Shown one piece after another: positions 11,003 through 19,509 of a DNA stretch of 64,000 nt. The notes beneath the pieces were generated by a model, which made no database searches, had not been told where the DNA came from, and was given only the letters and a program-made list of their open reading frames with translations. Within the stretch, counting starts at the first letter, position 1, and every line of letters starts with the position of its first letter. The translations under genes and the position numbers were made by a program. Origin of the DNA: Streptomyces sp. NBC_00536 (GTDB taxonomy: Bacteria; Actinomycetota; Actinomycetes; Streptomycetales; Streptomycetaceae); assembly GCF_036346295.1 (NCBI RefSeq), contig NZ_CP107819.1, forward strand, positions 4,216,001-4,280,000. The letters run 5' to 3'.

Positions 11003-11371
11003 TTACGCCAGTTCCACGCGGAGGGGGTCGCCGTCGCGGACGGTGGCCAGCAGGCGGGGGTCGCCGTCGAACGAGCCCAGGACGTTGCACGGGCTCGCCA
11101 GGCGGCTCTCGCCGCCCCGCGAGATGGGGGTCGGGCCGTAGGGGAGCGCGAGCGCGTCGCCCTCGGTCCAGAAGGCGACCGTGCCCGGGTCGACGACCTG
11201 CCGGGCGTCGTCTTCGAGCGCCACGGAGACGCCGGTGTCGAAGTAGACCTCCTCGCCCCAGGTGTTGGCGGAGGCGGAGATCGGCAGTGCTTCCGCCAGG
11301 GCCTTGGCGGTGGGGGTGTCGTCGAGGGTCGCGGTGAGCTGGCCGGAGGGCCAGGAGATTCGTATCTGCAT
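11003..11371 (-). CDS. Cyclophilin-like fold protein
   Basis: A 122-residue protein beginning MQIRISWPSGQLTATLDD. The pattern (ISWPSGQ, an Asp-Thr-Pro-Thr-Ala-Lys-Ala-Leu segment, TWGEEVYFDTGV, PGTVAFWTEGDALALPYGPTP) is that of the small cyclophilin-like fold family (PF04126, formerly a DUF), known from structures but not assigned an activity. The start at 11371 is chosen over an ATG three codons upstream (11380). Its promoter region carries a perfect 9-bp inverted repeat only a few bases upstream of the start. It is convergent with hisC. Confidence 0.82.
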   Translation of the reverse strand: MQIRISWPSGQLTATLDDTPTAKALAEALPISASANTWGEEVYFDTGVSVALEDDARQVVDPGTVAFWTEGDALALPYGPTPISRGGESRLASPCNVLGSFDGDPRLLATVRDGDPLRVELA

Positions 11372-11377
11372 GGGCCG

Positions 11378-11398
11378 CATTCAACAATCTGTTGAATG
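11378..11398. promoter_or_regulatory. Perfect inverted repeat at the cyclophilin-like gene start
   Basis: CATTCAACA, ATC, TGTTGAATG: a 9-bp perfect inverted repeat with a 3-bp spacer, AT-rich and overlapping the 5' end of the minus-strand cyclophilin-like gene. It has the look of an operator where a dimeric regulator would block the start. The regulator is unknown. Confidence 0.6.
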
Positions 11399-11471
11399 GA
11401 TTGGCTAGTGCCGCGCTACTGGGGACCCCGCCCGAAGGATGCCGACAGGCGTGCGACATAATGCTTGTGAA

Positions 11472-11487
11472 TGTGAACGCGTTCACA
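11472..11487. promoter_or_regulatory. Rex operator (ROP) upstream of the cyd operon
   Basis: TGTGAACGCGTTCACA is a perfect 16-bp palindrome and matches the operator established for the redox sensor Rex in Streptomyces. It lies 85 bp upstream of cydA. Rex represses the cyd genes when NADH/NAD+ is low and releases the DNA when NADH rises under oxygen limitation. Confidence 0.95.
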
Positions 11488-11572
11488 AGCGTGTCCTGCT
11501 TCCTCCCGTATTGGGTGGGCTGTAAGGGGCAAACTGCGGCCGTGACCACGGCGACGCGAAGGAGAAGACGAC

Positions 11573-13078
11573 GTGGACCTAGCTTTGGCGCCAGAGACCC
11601 TGGCGCGATGGCAGTTCGGCATTACCACCGTCTACCACTTCCTCTTCGTCCCTCTGACGATCTCGCTCGCCGCTCTCGTCGCGGTCCTGCAGACGGCATG
11701 GGTGCGGACGGAAAAAGAGAAGTACCTCAAGGCCACCAAGTTCTGGGGCAAGCTCTTCCTGATCAACATCGCGATGGGTGTCGTCACCGGCATCGTCCAG
11801 GAGTTCCAGTTCGGCATGAACTGGTCCGACTACTCGCGGTTCGTGGGTGACATTTTCGGCGCCCCGCTGGCCTTCGAAGCGCTCATCGCCTTCTTCTTCG
11901 AGTCGACCTTCATCGGCCTGTGGATCTTCGGCTGGGACAAACTGCCGAAGAAGATCCACCTCGCCTGCATCTGGATGGTGTCGATCGGCACCATCCTGTC
12001 CGCCTACTTCATCCTCGCGGCCAATTCCTGGATGCAGCACCCCGTCGGGTACCGCTTCAACAAGGAGACCGGCCGCGCCGAGCTGACCGACTTCTGGCTC
12101 GTGCTGACCCAGAACACCACGCTCAGCCAGGTCTTCCACACCCTGACGGCAGCCCTGCTGACCGGCGGCGCCTTCATGGTCGGCATCGCCGCCTTCCACC
12201 TGCTGCGCAAGAAGCACATCGCCGTGATGCGCACCTCGCTGCGCCTCGGCCTGATCGCCGTGGTCATCGGCGGTCTGCTCACCGCGATCAGCGGTGACAC
12301 CCTCGCCAAGGTCATGTTCAAGCAGCAGCCGATGAAGATGGCCGCCGCCGAAGCGCTGTGGGACGGGGAGAAGGGCGCACCCTTCTCGATCTTCGCCTAC
12401 GGAGACGTCGACAAGGGTCACAACAAGGTGGCCATAGAGGTCCCCGGCGTCCTGTCCTTCCTCGCCGACAGCAACTTCGACTCCTTCGTGCCGGGCATCA
12501 ACGACGTCAACAAGTCCGAGCAGGAGAAGTACGGTCCCGGCGACTACCGGCCGGCGATCCCCGTCGCCTACTGGGGCTTCCGCTGGATGATCGGCTTCGG
12601 CATGGCCTCCTTCGCCATCGGCGCGGTGGGGCTCTGGCTGACCCGGCGCAAGTTCCTGCTCCCACCGGCCCTGCGGACCGGCGAGGACGAACGGCCCCAC
12701 CTGGTCCTCTTCAAGACCGCCCTGAGCCCGCGGCTGACCCGTCTCTACTGGCTCGGCGCGATCTGGACGCTCGGCTTCCCGCTGATCGCCAACTCGTGGG
12801 GCTGGATCTTCACCGAAATGGGCCGTCAGCCCTGGGCCGTCTACGGGGTCCTGCGCACCGCCGACGCGGTCTCGCCCTCGGTCTCCCAGGGCGAGGTGAT
12901 CACCTCGATGGCCGTCTTCACCGCGCTCTACGCCGTCCTCGCCGTGATCGAGGTCAAGCTCCTCGTGAAGTACGTCAAGGCCGGTCCGCCGGAGCTGACC
13001 GAGGCCGACCTCAACCCGCCCACCAAGATCGGCGGCGACGACGCCGACGCCGACCGGCCGATGGCCTTCTCTTACTGA
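11573..13078 (+). CDS. cydA: Cytochrome bd oxidase subunit I
   Basis: A 501-residue integral membrane subunit of the bd-type quinol oxidase. It includes the first helix with a haem-ligand His (GITTVYHFLFVPL) and the Q-loop signature GRQPWAVYGVLRT. It oxidises menaquinol and reduces oxygen to water, and is used at low oxygen or under respiratory stress. The Q-loop is of the short kind usual in Gram-positives. GTG start (11573) behind GAAGGAGAAGACGAC. First gene of cydA-cydB-cydCD, under the Rex operator. Confidence 0.97.
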   Translation: MDLALAPETLARWQFGITTVYHFLFVPLTISLAALVAVLQTAWVRTEKEKYLKATKFWGKLFLINIAMGVVTGIVQEFQFGMNWSDYSRFVGDIFGAPLAFEALIAFFFESTFIGLWIFGWDKLPKKIHLACIWMVSIGTILSAYFILAANSWMQHPVGYRFNKETGRAELTDFWLVLTQNTTLSQVFHTLTAALLTGGAFMVGIAAFHLLRKKHIAVMRTSLRLGLIAVVIGGLLTAISGDTLAKVMFKQQPMKMAAAEALWDGEKGAPFSIFAYGDVDKGHNKVAIEVPGVLSFLADSNFDSFVPGINDVNKSEQEKYGPGDYRPAIPVAYWGFRWMIGFGMASFAIGAVGLWLTRRKFLLPPALRTGEDERPHLVLFKTALSPRLTRLYWLGAIWTLGFPLIANSWGWIFTEMGRQPWAVYGVLRTADAVSPSVSQGEVITSMAVFTALYAVLAVIEVKLLVKYVKAGPPELTEADLNPPTKIGGDDADADRPMAFSY

Positions 13079-13096
13079 GGCTGGGGAGACCACACC

Positions 13097-14098
13097 ATGC
13101 AACTCCACGACGTCTGGTTCGTGCTCATCGCCGTCCTCTGGATCGGCTACTTCTTCCTGGAGGGCTTCGACTTCGGGGTCGGCGTGCTGACCAAGCTGCT
13201 GGCCCGTGACCGCAAGGAGAAGCGGGTCCTGATCAACACGATCGGGCCCGTCTGGGACGGCAACGAGGTCTGGCTGCTCACCGCGGGAGGCGCGACCTTC
13301 GCGGCTTTCCCCGACTGGTACGCCACCCTCTTCTCCGGCTTCTACCTGCCGCTGCTGATCATCCTGGTCTGCCTCATCGTCCGGGGCGTGGCCTTCGAGT
13401 ACCGGCACAAGAGGCCCGAGGACAGGTGGCAGTCCAACTGGGAGCAGGCGATCTTCTGGACCTCGCTGATCCCCGCCTTCCTGTGGGGCGTCGCCTTCGC
13501 CAACATCGCGCGGGGCGTGAAGATCGACGAACACAAGGAGTACGTCGGCACCTTCCTCGACCTGCTCAACGTCTACTCGATCCTCGGCGGCCTGGTCACC
13601 CTCACCCTGTTCACCTTCCACGGCGCGGTCTTCACCTCGCTCAAGACGGTCGGTGACATCCGGGTCCGCTCGCGGAAGCTGGCCACCCGGCTGGGTGTGG
13701 TGACCGCCGTGCTGGCGCTCGTCTTCCTGATCTGGACCCAGGTCTCCAAGGGCGACGGCAAGAGCCTGATCGCGATGGCCATCGCGGTGATCGCGCTCCT
13801 CGGGGCGCTCGGCTTCAACCTGGCGGGCCGTGAAGGCTGGTCGTTCGCGCTGTCCGGGATCACCATCGCGGCGGCGGTCGCGATGCTGTTCCTGACGCTC
13901 TTCCCGAACGTCATGCCCTCCTCGCTGAACGACGCCTGGAGCCTCACGGTCACCAACGCCTCGTCCACGCCCTACACCCTCAAGATCATGACCTGGTGCG
14001 CGGGCGTGGCGACCCCGCTCGTCCTGCTCTACCAGAGCTGGACCTACTGGGTGTTCCGCAAGCGGATCGGCACGCAGCACATCGCCGACGCGCACTGA
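13097..14098 (+). CDS. cydB: Cytochrome bd oxidase subunit II
   Basis: A 333-residue multi-helix protein starting MQLHDVWFVLIAVLWIGYFF. The segment EGFDFGVGVL and the WDGNEVWLLTAGGA motif are typical of CydB. It pairs with CydA to form the membrane heterodimer. It begins 18 bp after the cydA stop, behind GAGGCTGGGGAGACC, so both are translated from one message. The gap of 56 bp to cydCD contains the left edge of a parS site. Confidence 0.97.
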   Translation: MQLHDVWFVLIAVLWIGYFFLEGFDFGVGVLTKLLARDRKEKRVLINTIGPVWDGNEVWLLTAGGATFAAFPDWYATLFSGFYLPLLIILVCLIVRGVAFEYRHKRPEDRWQSNWEQAIFWTSLIPAFLWGVAFANIARGVKIDEHKEYVGTFLDLLNVYSILGGLVTLTLFTFHGAVFTSLKTVGDIRVRSRKLATRLGVVTAVLALVFLIWTQVSKGDGKSLIAMAIAVIALLGALGFNLAGREGWSFALSGITIAAAVAMLFLTLFPNVMPSSLNDAWSLTVTNASSTPYTLKIMTWCAGVATPLVLLYQSWTYWVFRKRIGTQHIADAH

Positions 14099-14154
14099 GC
14101 CCGGATCCGCCGGGCCGTTCCGGCTGACCCTCCTGTCTGACCCTGCCTTGGGGG

Positions 14155-17100
14155 ATGTTTCACGTGAAACCGATCGACCCGCGCCTACTCCGGTACGCCC
14201 GCTCCACCCGCCTCTTCCTGGGGGCGGTGGTGGCCCTGGGACTCGCCGGAGCGGGGCTGGTCGTCGGCCAGGCGATGCTGATCGCCGAGATCGTGGTCGG
14301 TGCCTTCGAGGACGGTCGGGGCGGTCAGGCCCTGCGGACGCCGCTGCTGCTCCTCGCGGCGGTGGCCCTGGGCCGGGCCCTGGTCGCCTGGCTCACCGAG
14401 CTGGCCGCCCACCGGGCCAGTGCCGCGGTCAAGTCGGAGCTGCGCGGCCGACTGCTGGAACGGGCCGCGGACCTGGGCCCGTCCTGGCTCAGCGGCCAGC
14501 GGACGGGTTCCCTGGTGGCCCTGGCCACCCGGGGCGTGGACGCGCTCGACGACTACTTCTCCCGGTACCTGCCGCAGCTCGGGCTCGCGGTCGTGGTGCC
14601 GGTGGCGGTGCTCGCCCGGATCGTCACGGAGGACTGGGTATCGGCGGCCATCATCGTGGTCACGCTGCCGCTGATCCCGGTCTTCATGATCCTCATCGGG
14701 TGGGCCACCCAGTCCCGGATGGACCGCCAGTGGCGGCTGCTGTCCCGGCTCTCGGGCCACTTCCTCGACGTGGTCGCGGGCCTGCCGACGCTCAAGGTCT
14801 TCGGCCGGGCCAAGGCCCAGGCCGAGTCCATCCGGACCATCACCGACGACTACCGGCGGGCCACGATGCGCACGCTGCGCATCGCCTTCCTCTCGTCCTT
14901 CGCACTGGAGCTGCTCGCCACCCTGTCGGTGGCGCTGGTCGCCGTGACCATCGGCATGCGGCTCGTGCACGGTGACCTCGACCTGTACACGGGTCTGGTC
15001 ATCCTGATCCTGGCGCCCGAGGCGTACCTGCCGCTGCGGCAGGTCGGGGCGCAGTACCACGCGGCCGCCGAGGGGCTGGCGGCCGCGGAAGAGATCTTCG
15101 AGGTCCTGGAGACACCGGTGACCGCCGCGGGCGGTACGGCCGCCGTACCGCCCGCCGCCGCCGCGGAGCTGAGCTTCGAGGGCGTCGAGGTCCGCTACGA
15201 GGGCCGCGCCGAGTCCTCGCCCGGGCCGGTCTCGCTGACGGTCGCGCCGGGGGAGTGCGTCGCGCTCACCGGTCCCAGCGGGGTGGGCAAGTCCACCCTC
15301 CTCCAGGTGCTGCTCGGGTTCGTGGCGCCGACCGGGGGGCGGGTGCGGATCGGGGGCGTCGACCTGGCCGAGCTGTCCCTGGAGCAGTGGCGCGAGCGGA
15401 TCGCGTGGGTGCCGCAGCGCCCGCACCTGTTCGCGGGGACCATCGCGGAGAACGTACGGCTGGCCCGTCCGGAGGCCTCGGACGAAGAGGTCGCGCGGGC
15501 GCTGCGGGACGCGGGGGCCGAGGAGTTCGTCGCCGCGCTGCCGGGCGGGGCGCGGACCGCGCTGGGCGAGGGCGGGGTGGGCCTGTCGGCCGGACAGCGT
15601 CAGCGGCTCGCGCTCGCCCGGGCGTTCCTGGCGGACCGGCCGGTGCTGCTGCTGGACGAGCCGACGGCCGCGCTGGACGGGGAGACCGAGGCCGCGGTGG
15701 TGGACGCTGTACGGCGGCTGGCCGCCGGTCGGACGGTGCTGCTCGTGGTGCACCGGCCGGCGCTGCTGGCGGTGGCGGACCGGGTGGTGGCCGTGGGGAC
15801 CGGGGCCGCGGCGCGCACCCCGGCCACGGGCCCCGCGCCGGGCGCCGTCCCCGACGTGGCGGCCGGGCCGCACAGTGAACCCGGTGGATGGATCCTGGGC
15901 GAGGTCGACGAGAGCGGCGGGGCCGCCGGGCCGGGGGCACCCGTTCCCGTGGCCGGCGGCGCCACCACCGGCCACCCGCTCGCGCGGGTCCGGGCCGCCG
16001 CCGCGCGGTGGCAGGGCCGGTTCCGGCTCGGGCTGCTGCTCGGGGCGCTGGCCGTCGGGTGCGGAGTCGGCCTGATGGCGGTGTCCGGCTGGCTGATCTC
16101 CCGGGCCTCCGAACACCCTCCCGTGCTCTATCTGATGGTGGCCGTCACCGCGACCCGGGCCTTCGGGATGGGCCGCGCCGTCTTCCGCTACGCGGAGCGG
16201 CTGGTCTCCCACGACGCGGTGCTGCGGATGCTCGCGGAGCTGCGCGTCGCCGTGTTCCGGCGGCTGGAGCGCATCGCGCCCGGCGGACTGCGCGAGCGGC
16301 GCCGCGGTGATCTGCTGACCCGCCTGGTGGCCGACGCCGACGCGCTGCAGGACTACTGGCTGCGCTGGCTGCTGCCGGTCGGTACCGCCGTGCTCGTCGG
16401 GCTGGGCTCGGTCGGCTTCACCGCCTGGCTGCTTCCGGAGGCCGGGGCCGTGCTCGCCGTGGGGCTGCTCGCCGCGGGGATCGGCGTACCGCTCATCAGC
16501 GGGGCCTGTGCGCGGCGGGCCGAGCGCAGGCTCGCGCCCGCGCGGGGTGAGCTGGCCACCCGGGTGGCGGATCTGCTCTCCGGGACCGCCGAGCTGACCG
16601 TCGCCGGGGCGCTGGACGGACGCAAGGAACGGGCGCGGGAGAGCGACGGGGTCCTCACCCGGATCGCCGCCCGCGGGGCCGTGGCCACCGGGATCGGCAG
16701 CGGGCTCTCCTCCCTGATCTGTGGTCTGACCGTGGTGGCGGCCGCCGCCGTCGCCGCGGGCGCGGTGGCCGACGGGCGGCTCGGCGGGGTGGCGATGGCC
16801 GTCGCCGTGCTCACCCCGCTCGCCGCTTTCGAAGCGGTCAACGGGCTGCCGCTGGCCGTCCAGTACCGCCAGCGGGTCCGGCGCAGCGCCGAGCGCGTCT
16901 ACGAGGTCATCGACGCTCCGGCGCCGGTCGCCGAGCCGGAGCGGCCGGGCGACGCGCCCGTCTCCCCCTTCCCGCTGCGGCTGACCGGGCTCGCCGCCCG
17001 TCACCCCGGGCAGGAGCGGGATGCGCTGCGGGAGGTCGACCTGACCCTCGAAGCGGGCCGCCGGATCGCGGTCGTGGGGCTCTCCGGCGCGGGGAAGACC

Positions 17101-17730
17101 ACGCTGGCGCAGGTGCTCCTGCGGTTCCTGGACGTGGGCGAGGGCTCCTACACCGTCGCGGGGGTCGACGTACGGACCCTGGACGGGGACGACGTGCGCC
17201 GGTTCGTGGGCCTGTGCGCGCAGGACGCGCACCTCTTCGACAGCTCGGTGCGGGAGAACCTGCGCCTGGCGCGGACCGGGGCGAGCGAGGCGGAGCTGCG
17301 CGCGGCGCTCGCGGCCGCCCGGTTGCTGGAGTGGGCGGACGGGCTGCCCGACGGGCTGGACACGCTCGTCGGTGAGCACGGCGAACGGATCTCCGGCGGT
17401 CAGCGGCAGCGGCTGGCCCTGGCACGGGCGCTGCTGGCCGACTTCCCCGTCCTGGTGCTGGACGAGCCGGCCGAGCACCTGGACGTGGCCACCGCGGACG
17501 CGCTGACCGAGGACCTGCTGAGCGCGACCGAGGGGCGGACCACGGTGCTGATCACGCACCGGCTGGCCGGGCTCGACGCGGTGGACGAGATCCTCGTACT
17601 GGACGGCGGCCGGGTGGTGCAGCGCGGTCCGTACGCCGAGCTCGCCGCCGTCGAGGGGCCGCTGCGGCGGATGGTCGAGCGGGAGCGGGAAGGAGACCTG
17701 GCCGGAGCCGGGCGCCTGGAAACGGCCTGA
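14155..17730 (+). CDS. cydCD: CydCD fused ABC exporter required for cytochrome bd assembly
   Basis: A 1191-residue fusion of two complete ABC exporter halves, whereas enterobacteria have separate CydD and CydC. Half 1: membrane domain (about 20-300), Walker A GPSGVGKST, signature LSAGQRQR, Walker B LLLLDEPTAAL. Half 2: membrane domain (about 620-890), Walker A GLSGAGKTT, signature ISGGQRQR, Walker B VLVLDEPAEHLD. The protein exports thiols (glutathione or cysteine in E. coli; the streptomycete substrate is unknown). The start codon lies 2 bp before a parS site, so the protein begins MFHVKP; no ribosome site better than TTGGGGG is seen. Confidence 0.97.
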   Translation: MFHVKPIDPRLLRYARSTRLFLGAVVALGLAGAGLVVGQAMLIAEIVVGAFEDGRGGQALRTPLLLLAAVALGRALVAWLTELAAHRASAAVKSELRGRLLERAADLGPSWLSGQRTGSLVALATRGVDALDDYFSRYLPQLGLAVVVPVAVLARIVTEDWVSAAIIVVTLPLIPVFMILIGWATQSRMDRQWRLLSRLSGHFLDVVAGLPTLKVFGRAKAQAESIRTITDDYRRATMRTLRIAFLSSFALELLATLSVALVAVTIGMRLVHGDLDLYTGLVILILAPEAYLPLRQVGAQYHAAAEGLAAAEEIFEVLETPVTAAGGTAAVPPAAAAELSFEGVEVRYEGRAESSPGPVSLTVAPGECVALTGPSGVGKSTLLQVLLGFVAPTGGRVRIGGVDLAELSLEQWRERIAWVPQRPHLFAGTIAENVRLARPEASDEEVARALRDAGAEEFVAALPGGARTALGEGGVGLSAGQRQRLALARAFLADRPVLLLDEPTAALDGETEAAVVDAVRRLAAGRTVLLVVHRPALLAVADRVVAVGTGAAARTPATGPAPGAVPDVAAGPHSEPGGWILGEVDESGGAAGPGAPVPVAGGATTGHPLARVRAAAARWQGRFRLGLLLGALAVGCGVGLMAVSGWLISRASEHPPVLYLMVAVTATRAFGMGRAVFRYAERLVSHDAVLRMLAELRVAVFRRLERIAPGGLRERRRGDLLTRLVADADALQDYWLRWLLPVGTAVLVGLGSVGFTAWLLPEAGAVLAVGLLAAGIGVPLISGACARRAERRLAPARGELATRVADLLSGTAELTVAGALDGRKERARESDGVLTRIAARGAVATGIGSGLSSLICGLTVVAAAAVAAGAVADGRLGGVAMAVAVLTPLAAFEAVNGLPLAVQYRQRVRRSAERVYEVIDAPAPVAEPERPGDAPVSPFPLRLTGLAARHPGQERDALREVDLTLEAGRRIAVVGLSGAGKTTLAQVLLRFLDVGEGSYTVAGVDVRTLDGDDVRRFVGLCAQDAHLFDSSVRENLRLARTGASEAELRAALAAARLLEWADGLPDGLDTLVGEHGERISGGQRQRLALARALLADFPVLVLDEPAEHLDVATADALTEDLLSATEGRTTVLITHRLAGLDAVDEILVLDGGRVVQRGPYAELAAVEGPLRRMVEREREGDLAGAGRLETA
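14157..14170. promoter_or_regulatory. parS site 2, at the start of cydCD
   Basis: Perfect GTTTCACGTGAAAC. It begins with the G of the cydCD start codon, so the site encodes residues 2-5 of CydCD (FHVK). Codon positions therefore differ from the other coding parS copies in this window. Confidence 0.95.
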
Positions 17731-17793
17731 TCCCGAGGGGAGAAGGCCGGTCCCGACTTTCCCCAGCAAAAGGGACTAACTAGTCTCAAGGGC

Positions 17794-19509
17794 ATGTCAG
17801 TGCAGGAGTCGCAGGAATCGCCGGACCCGTTGGAGGCCGCCACCCGGGCCACCCGGAGTCTGCAGGGGCTGTCCACCGAGCTCACCGCCCGTGTACCGCA
17901 GCTGCTGGAGGCGATGCGGTCGGTCGGCACCGGCCTCGAACTGCACTCCACGCTGGACCGCATCTGCGAGACCGCCGCGGAGCTGGCCGACGCCCGCTAC
18001 GCGGCGATCGGCGTCGTGGACACGGAGGGCCGCGGGCTCTCCGATTTCGTCACCTACGGCATCGACACCGAGACGGCCCGGCGCATCGGGCACCGCCCCG
18101 ACGGCAAGCGCGGCCTGCTCGGCGCGCTGATCAAGGACCCGGACACGGTCCGGCTCGCCGATCTCTCCAGGGACCCGCGCTCGGCCGGGTTCCCGGCGGG
18201 CCACCCGCCGATGAAGACCTTCCTCGGCGTACCGATCCGGGTGCAGGGCGAGATCTTCGGCAATCTGTACCTCGCCGAGAAGCACGGCGGCGGCGAGTTC
18301 AACGACTACGACGTCCACATGGTTCGGGTGCTGGCGACCGAGGCGGGCATCGCGATCGGCAACGCCCGCCTGTACGAGGCGGCCACCCAGCGCGAACGCT
18401 GGATCGACGGCTCGGTGGCCGTCACCACCGCGCTCCTGTCGGGCGGGGACGCCGACGACGCGCTCGCCGTCGTCGCGGAACAGGCCCGCCGTCTGGCGGA
18501 CTCGGCGGCCGGGATCGTGATGCTGCCCTCCGAGGAGGGCGGGATGGAGATCGTGGCGGTCTCCGCCGACAACCCGGGCACCTCGCTCGGCGTACTGATC
18601 CCGGGCGAGAGCCCCGTGGTGGACAAGCTCCTGCACGGCGAGCCGGTGTTCGTGGACGACGCGTCTTCGGACCCCCGGATGATAGGGCGTCTGACCAGCC
18701 AGTACGGGCCCTGCATGATGCTCCCGCTGCACAGCGGCGGGCGGGTGCTGGGCGCGCTCGTGACGCCCCGGGGGCGCGGGAAGCGGCCGTTCAGCGAGGC
18801 CGAGCGGACCCTGGCCACGCAGTTCGCCTCACAGGCGGCGCTCGCGCTGATGATGGCCGAGGCCCAGCGGGACCGGGAACGCCTCGCGGTGTTCGAGGAC
18901 CGCGACCGGATCGCCCGTGACCTGCACGACCTGGTCATCCAGCGGCTGTTCGCCACCGGAATGATGCTGGAGGGCGCCCAGCGCCGCTCCATCGTCCCCG
19001 AGGTGCGTGACGGGGTCGGCAAGGCCGTCGACGAGCTGGACGTGACGATCCAGGAGATCCGGACCGCGATCTTCGCCCTCCAGCAGGGCCCGGCGGAGGC
19101 GCCCTCGGGGCTGCGCACGCGGGTGCTGCGCGAGATCAACATGGCGGCTGTACCGCTGGGCTTCAAGCCCGCGCACCGCTTCCTCGGGCCGATCGACGCG
19201 GTGGTCGGCGAACTGGTCGGCAAGAACCTGATCGCCGCGCTGCGCGAGGCGCTGTCCAACGCGTTCCGGCACTCTGAGGCGGGCCGGATCGAGGTGGTGG
19301 TGGACTCGACGGTCACGCTGGCGGACGGGCGGCCGGGCGTCCGGCTGGAGGTCGCGGACGACGGAGTGGGCATCCCCGAGGGCGGTCGGCGCAGCGGGCT
19401 GCGGAACCTGCGGCGCCGGGCGGAGTCGCTGGGCGGGTCCAGCTCGTACGGCCCGGGCCTTGGGGAGGACGGCGGCGGGACCACCCTGGTGTGGGAGGCG
19501 CCCCTCTAG
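17794..19509 (+). CDS. DevS/DosT-like GAF sensor histidine kinase
   Basis: A 571-residue soluble kinase: GAF 1 (about 48-195), GAF 2 (about 215-360), a HisKA_3 dimerisation helix with the phospho-acceptor His near residue 378 (DRIARDLHDLVIQRLFA), and a HATPase domain (ALSNAFRHSEAG, DDGVGIP, SGLRNLRRRAESLGG). It resembles mycobacterial DevS/DosT. The segment GFPAGHPPMKTFLGVPI has a His (residue 137) where those proteins place the proximal haem ligand, so oxygen, NO or redox sensing is plausible but inferred. No response regulator is adjacent. It lies 63 bp behind the cyd operon. Its stop overlaps by 4 bp that of the convergent HAD gene. Confidence 0.92.
   Translation: MSVQESQESPDPLEAATRATRSLQGLSTELTARVPQLLEAMRSVGTGLELHSTLDRICETAAELADARYAAIGVVDTEGRGLSDFVTYGIDTETARRIGHRPDGKRGLLGALIKDPDTVRLADLSRDPRSAGFPAGHPPMKTFLGVPIRVQGEIFGNLYLAEKHGGGEFNDYDVHMVRVLATEAGIAIGNARLYEAATQRERWIDGSVAVTTALLSGGDADDALAVVAEQARRLADSAAGIVMLPSEEGGMEIVAVSADNPGTSLGVLIPGESPVVDKLLHGEPVFVDDASSDPRMIGRLTSQYGPCMMLPLHSGGRVLGALVTPRGRGKRPFSEAERTLATQFASQAALALMMAEAQRDRERLAVFEDRDRIARDLHDLVIQRLFATGMMLEGAQRRSIVPEVRDGVGKAVDELDVTIQEIRTAIFALQQGPAEAPSGLRTRVLREINMAAVPLGFKPAHRFLGPIDAVVGELVGKNLIAALREALSNAFRHSEAGRIEVVVDSTVTLADGRPGVRLEVADDGVGIPEGGRRSGLRNLRRRAESLGGSSSYGPGLGEDGGGTTLVWEAPL

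Noticed and set aside
14185..17769. Long open reading frame antisense to cydCD
   Set aside because: Such frames arise from the G/C-biased third codon positions; its product is low-complexity Arg/Gly/Pro with no domain.
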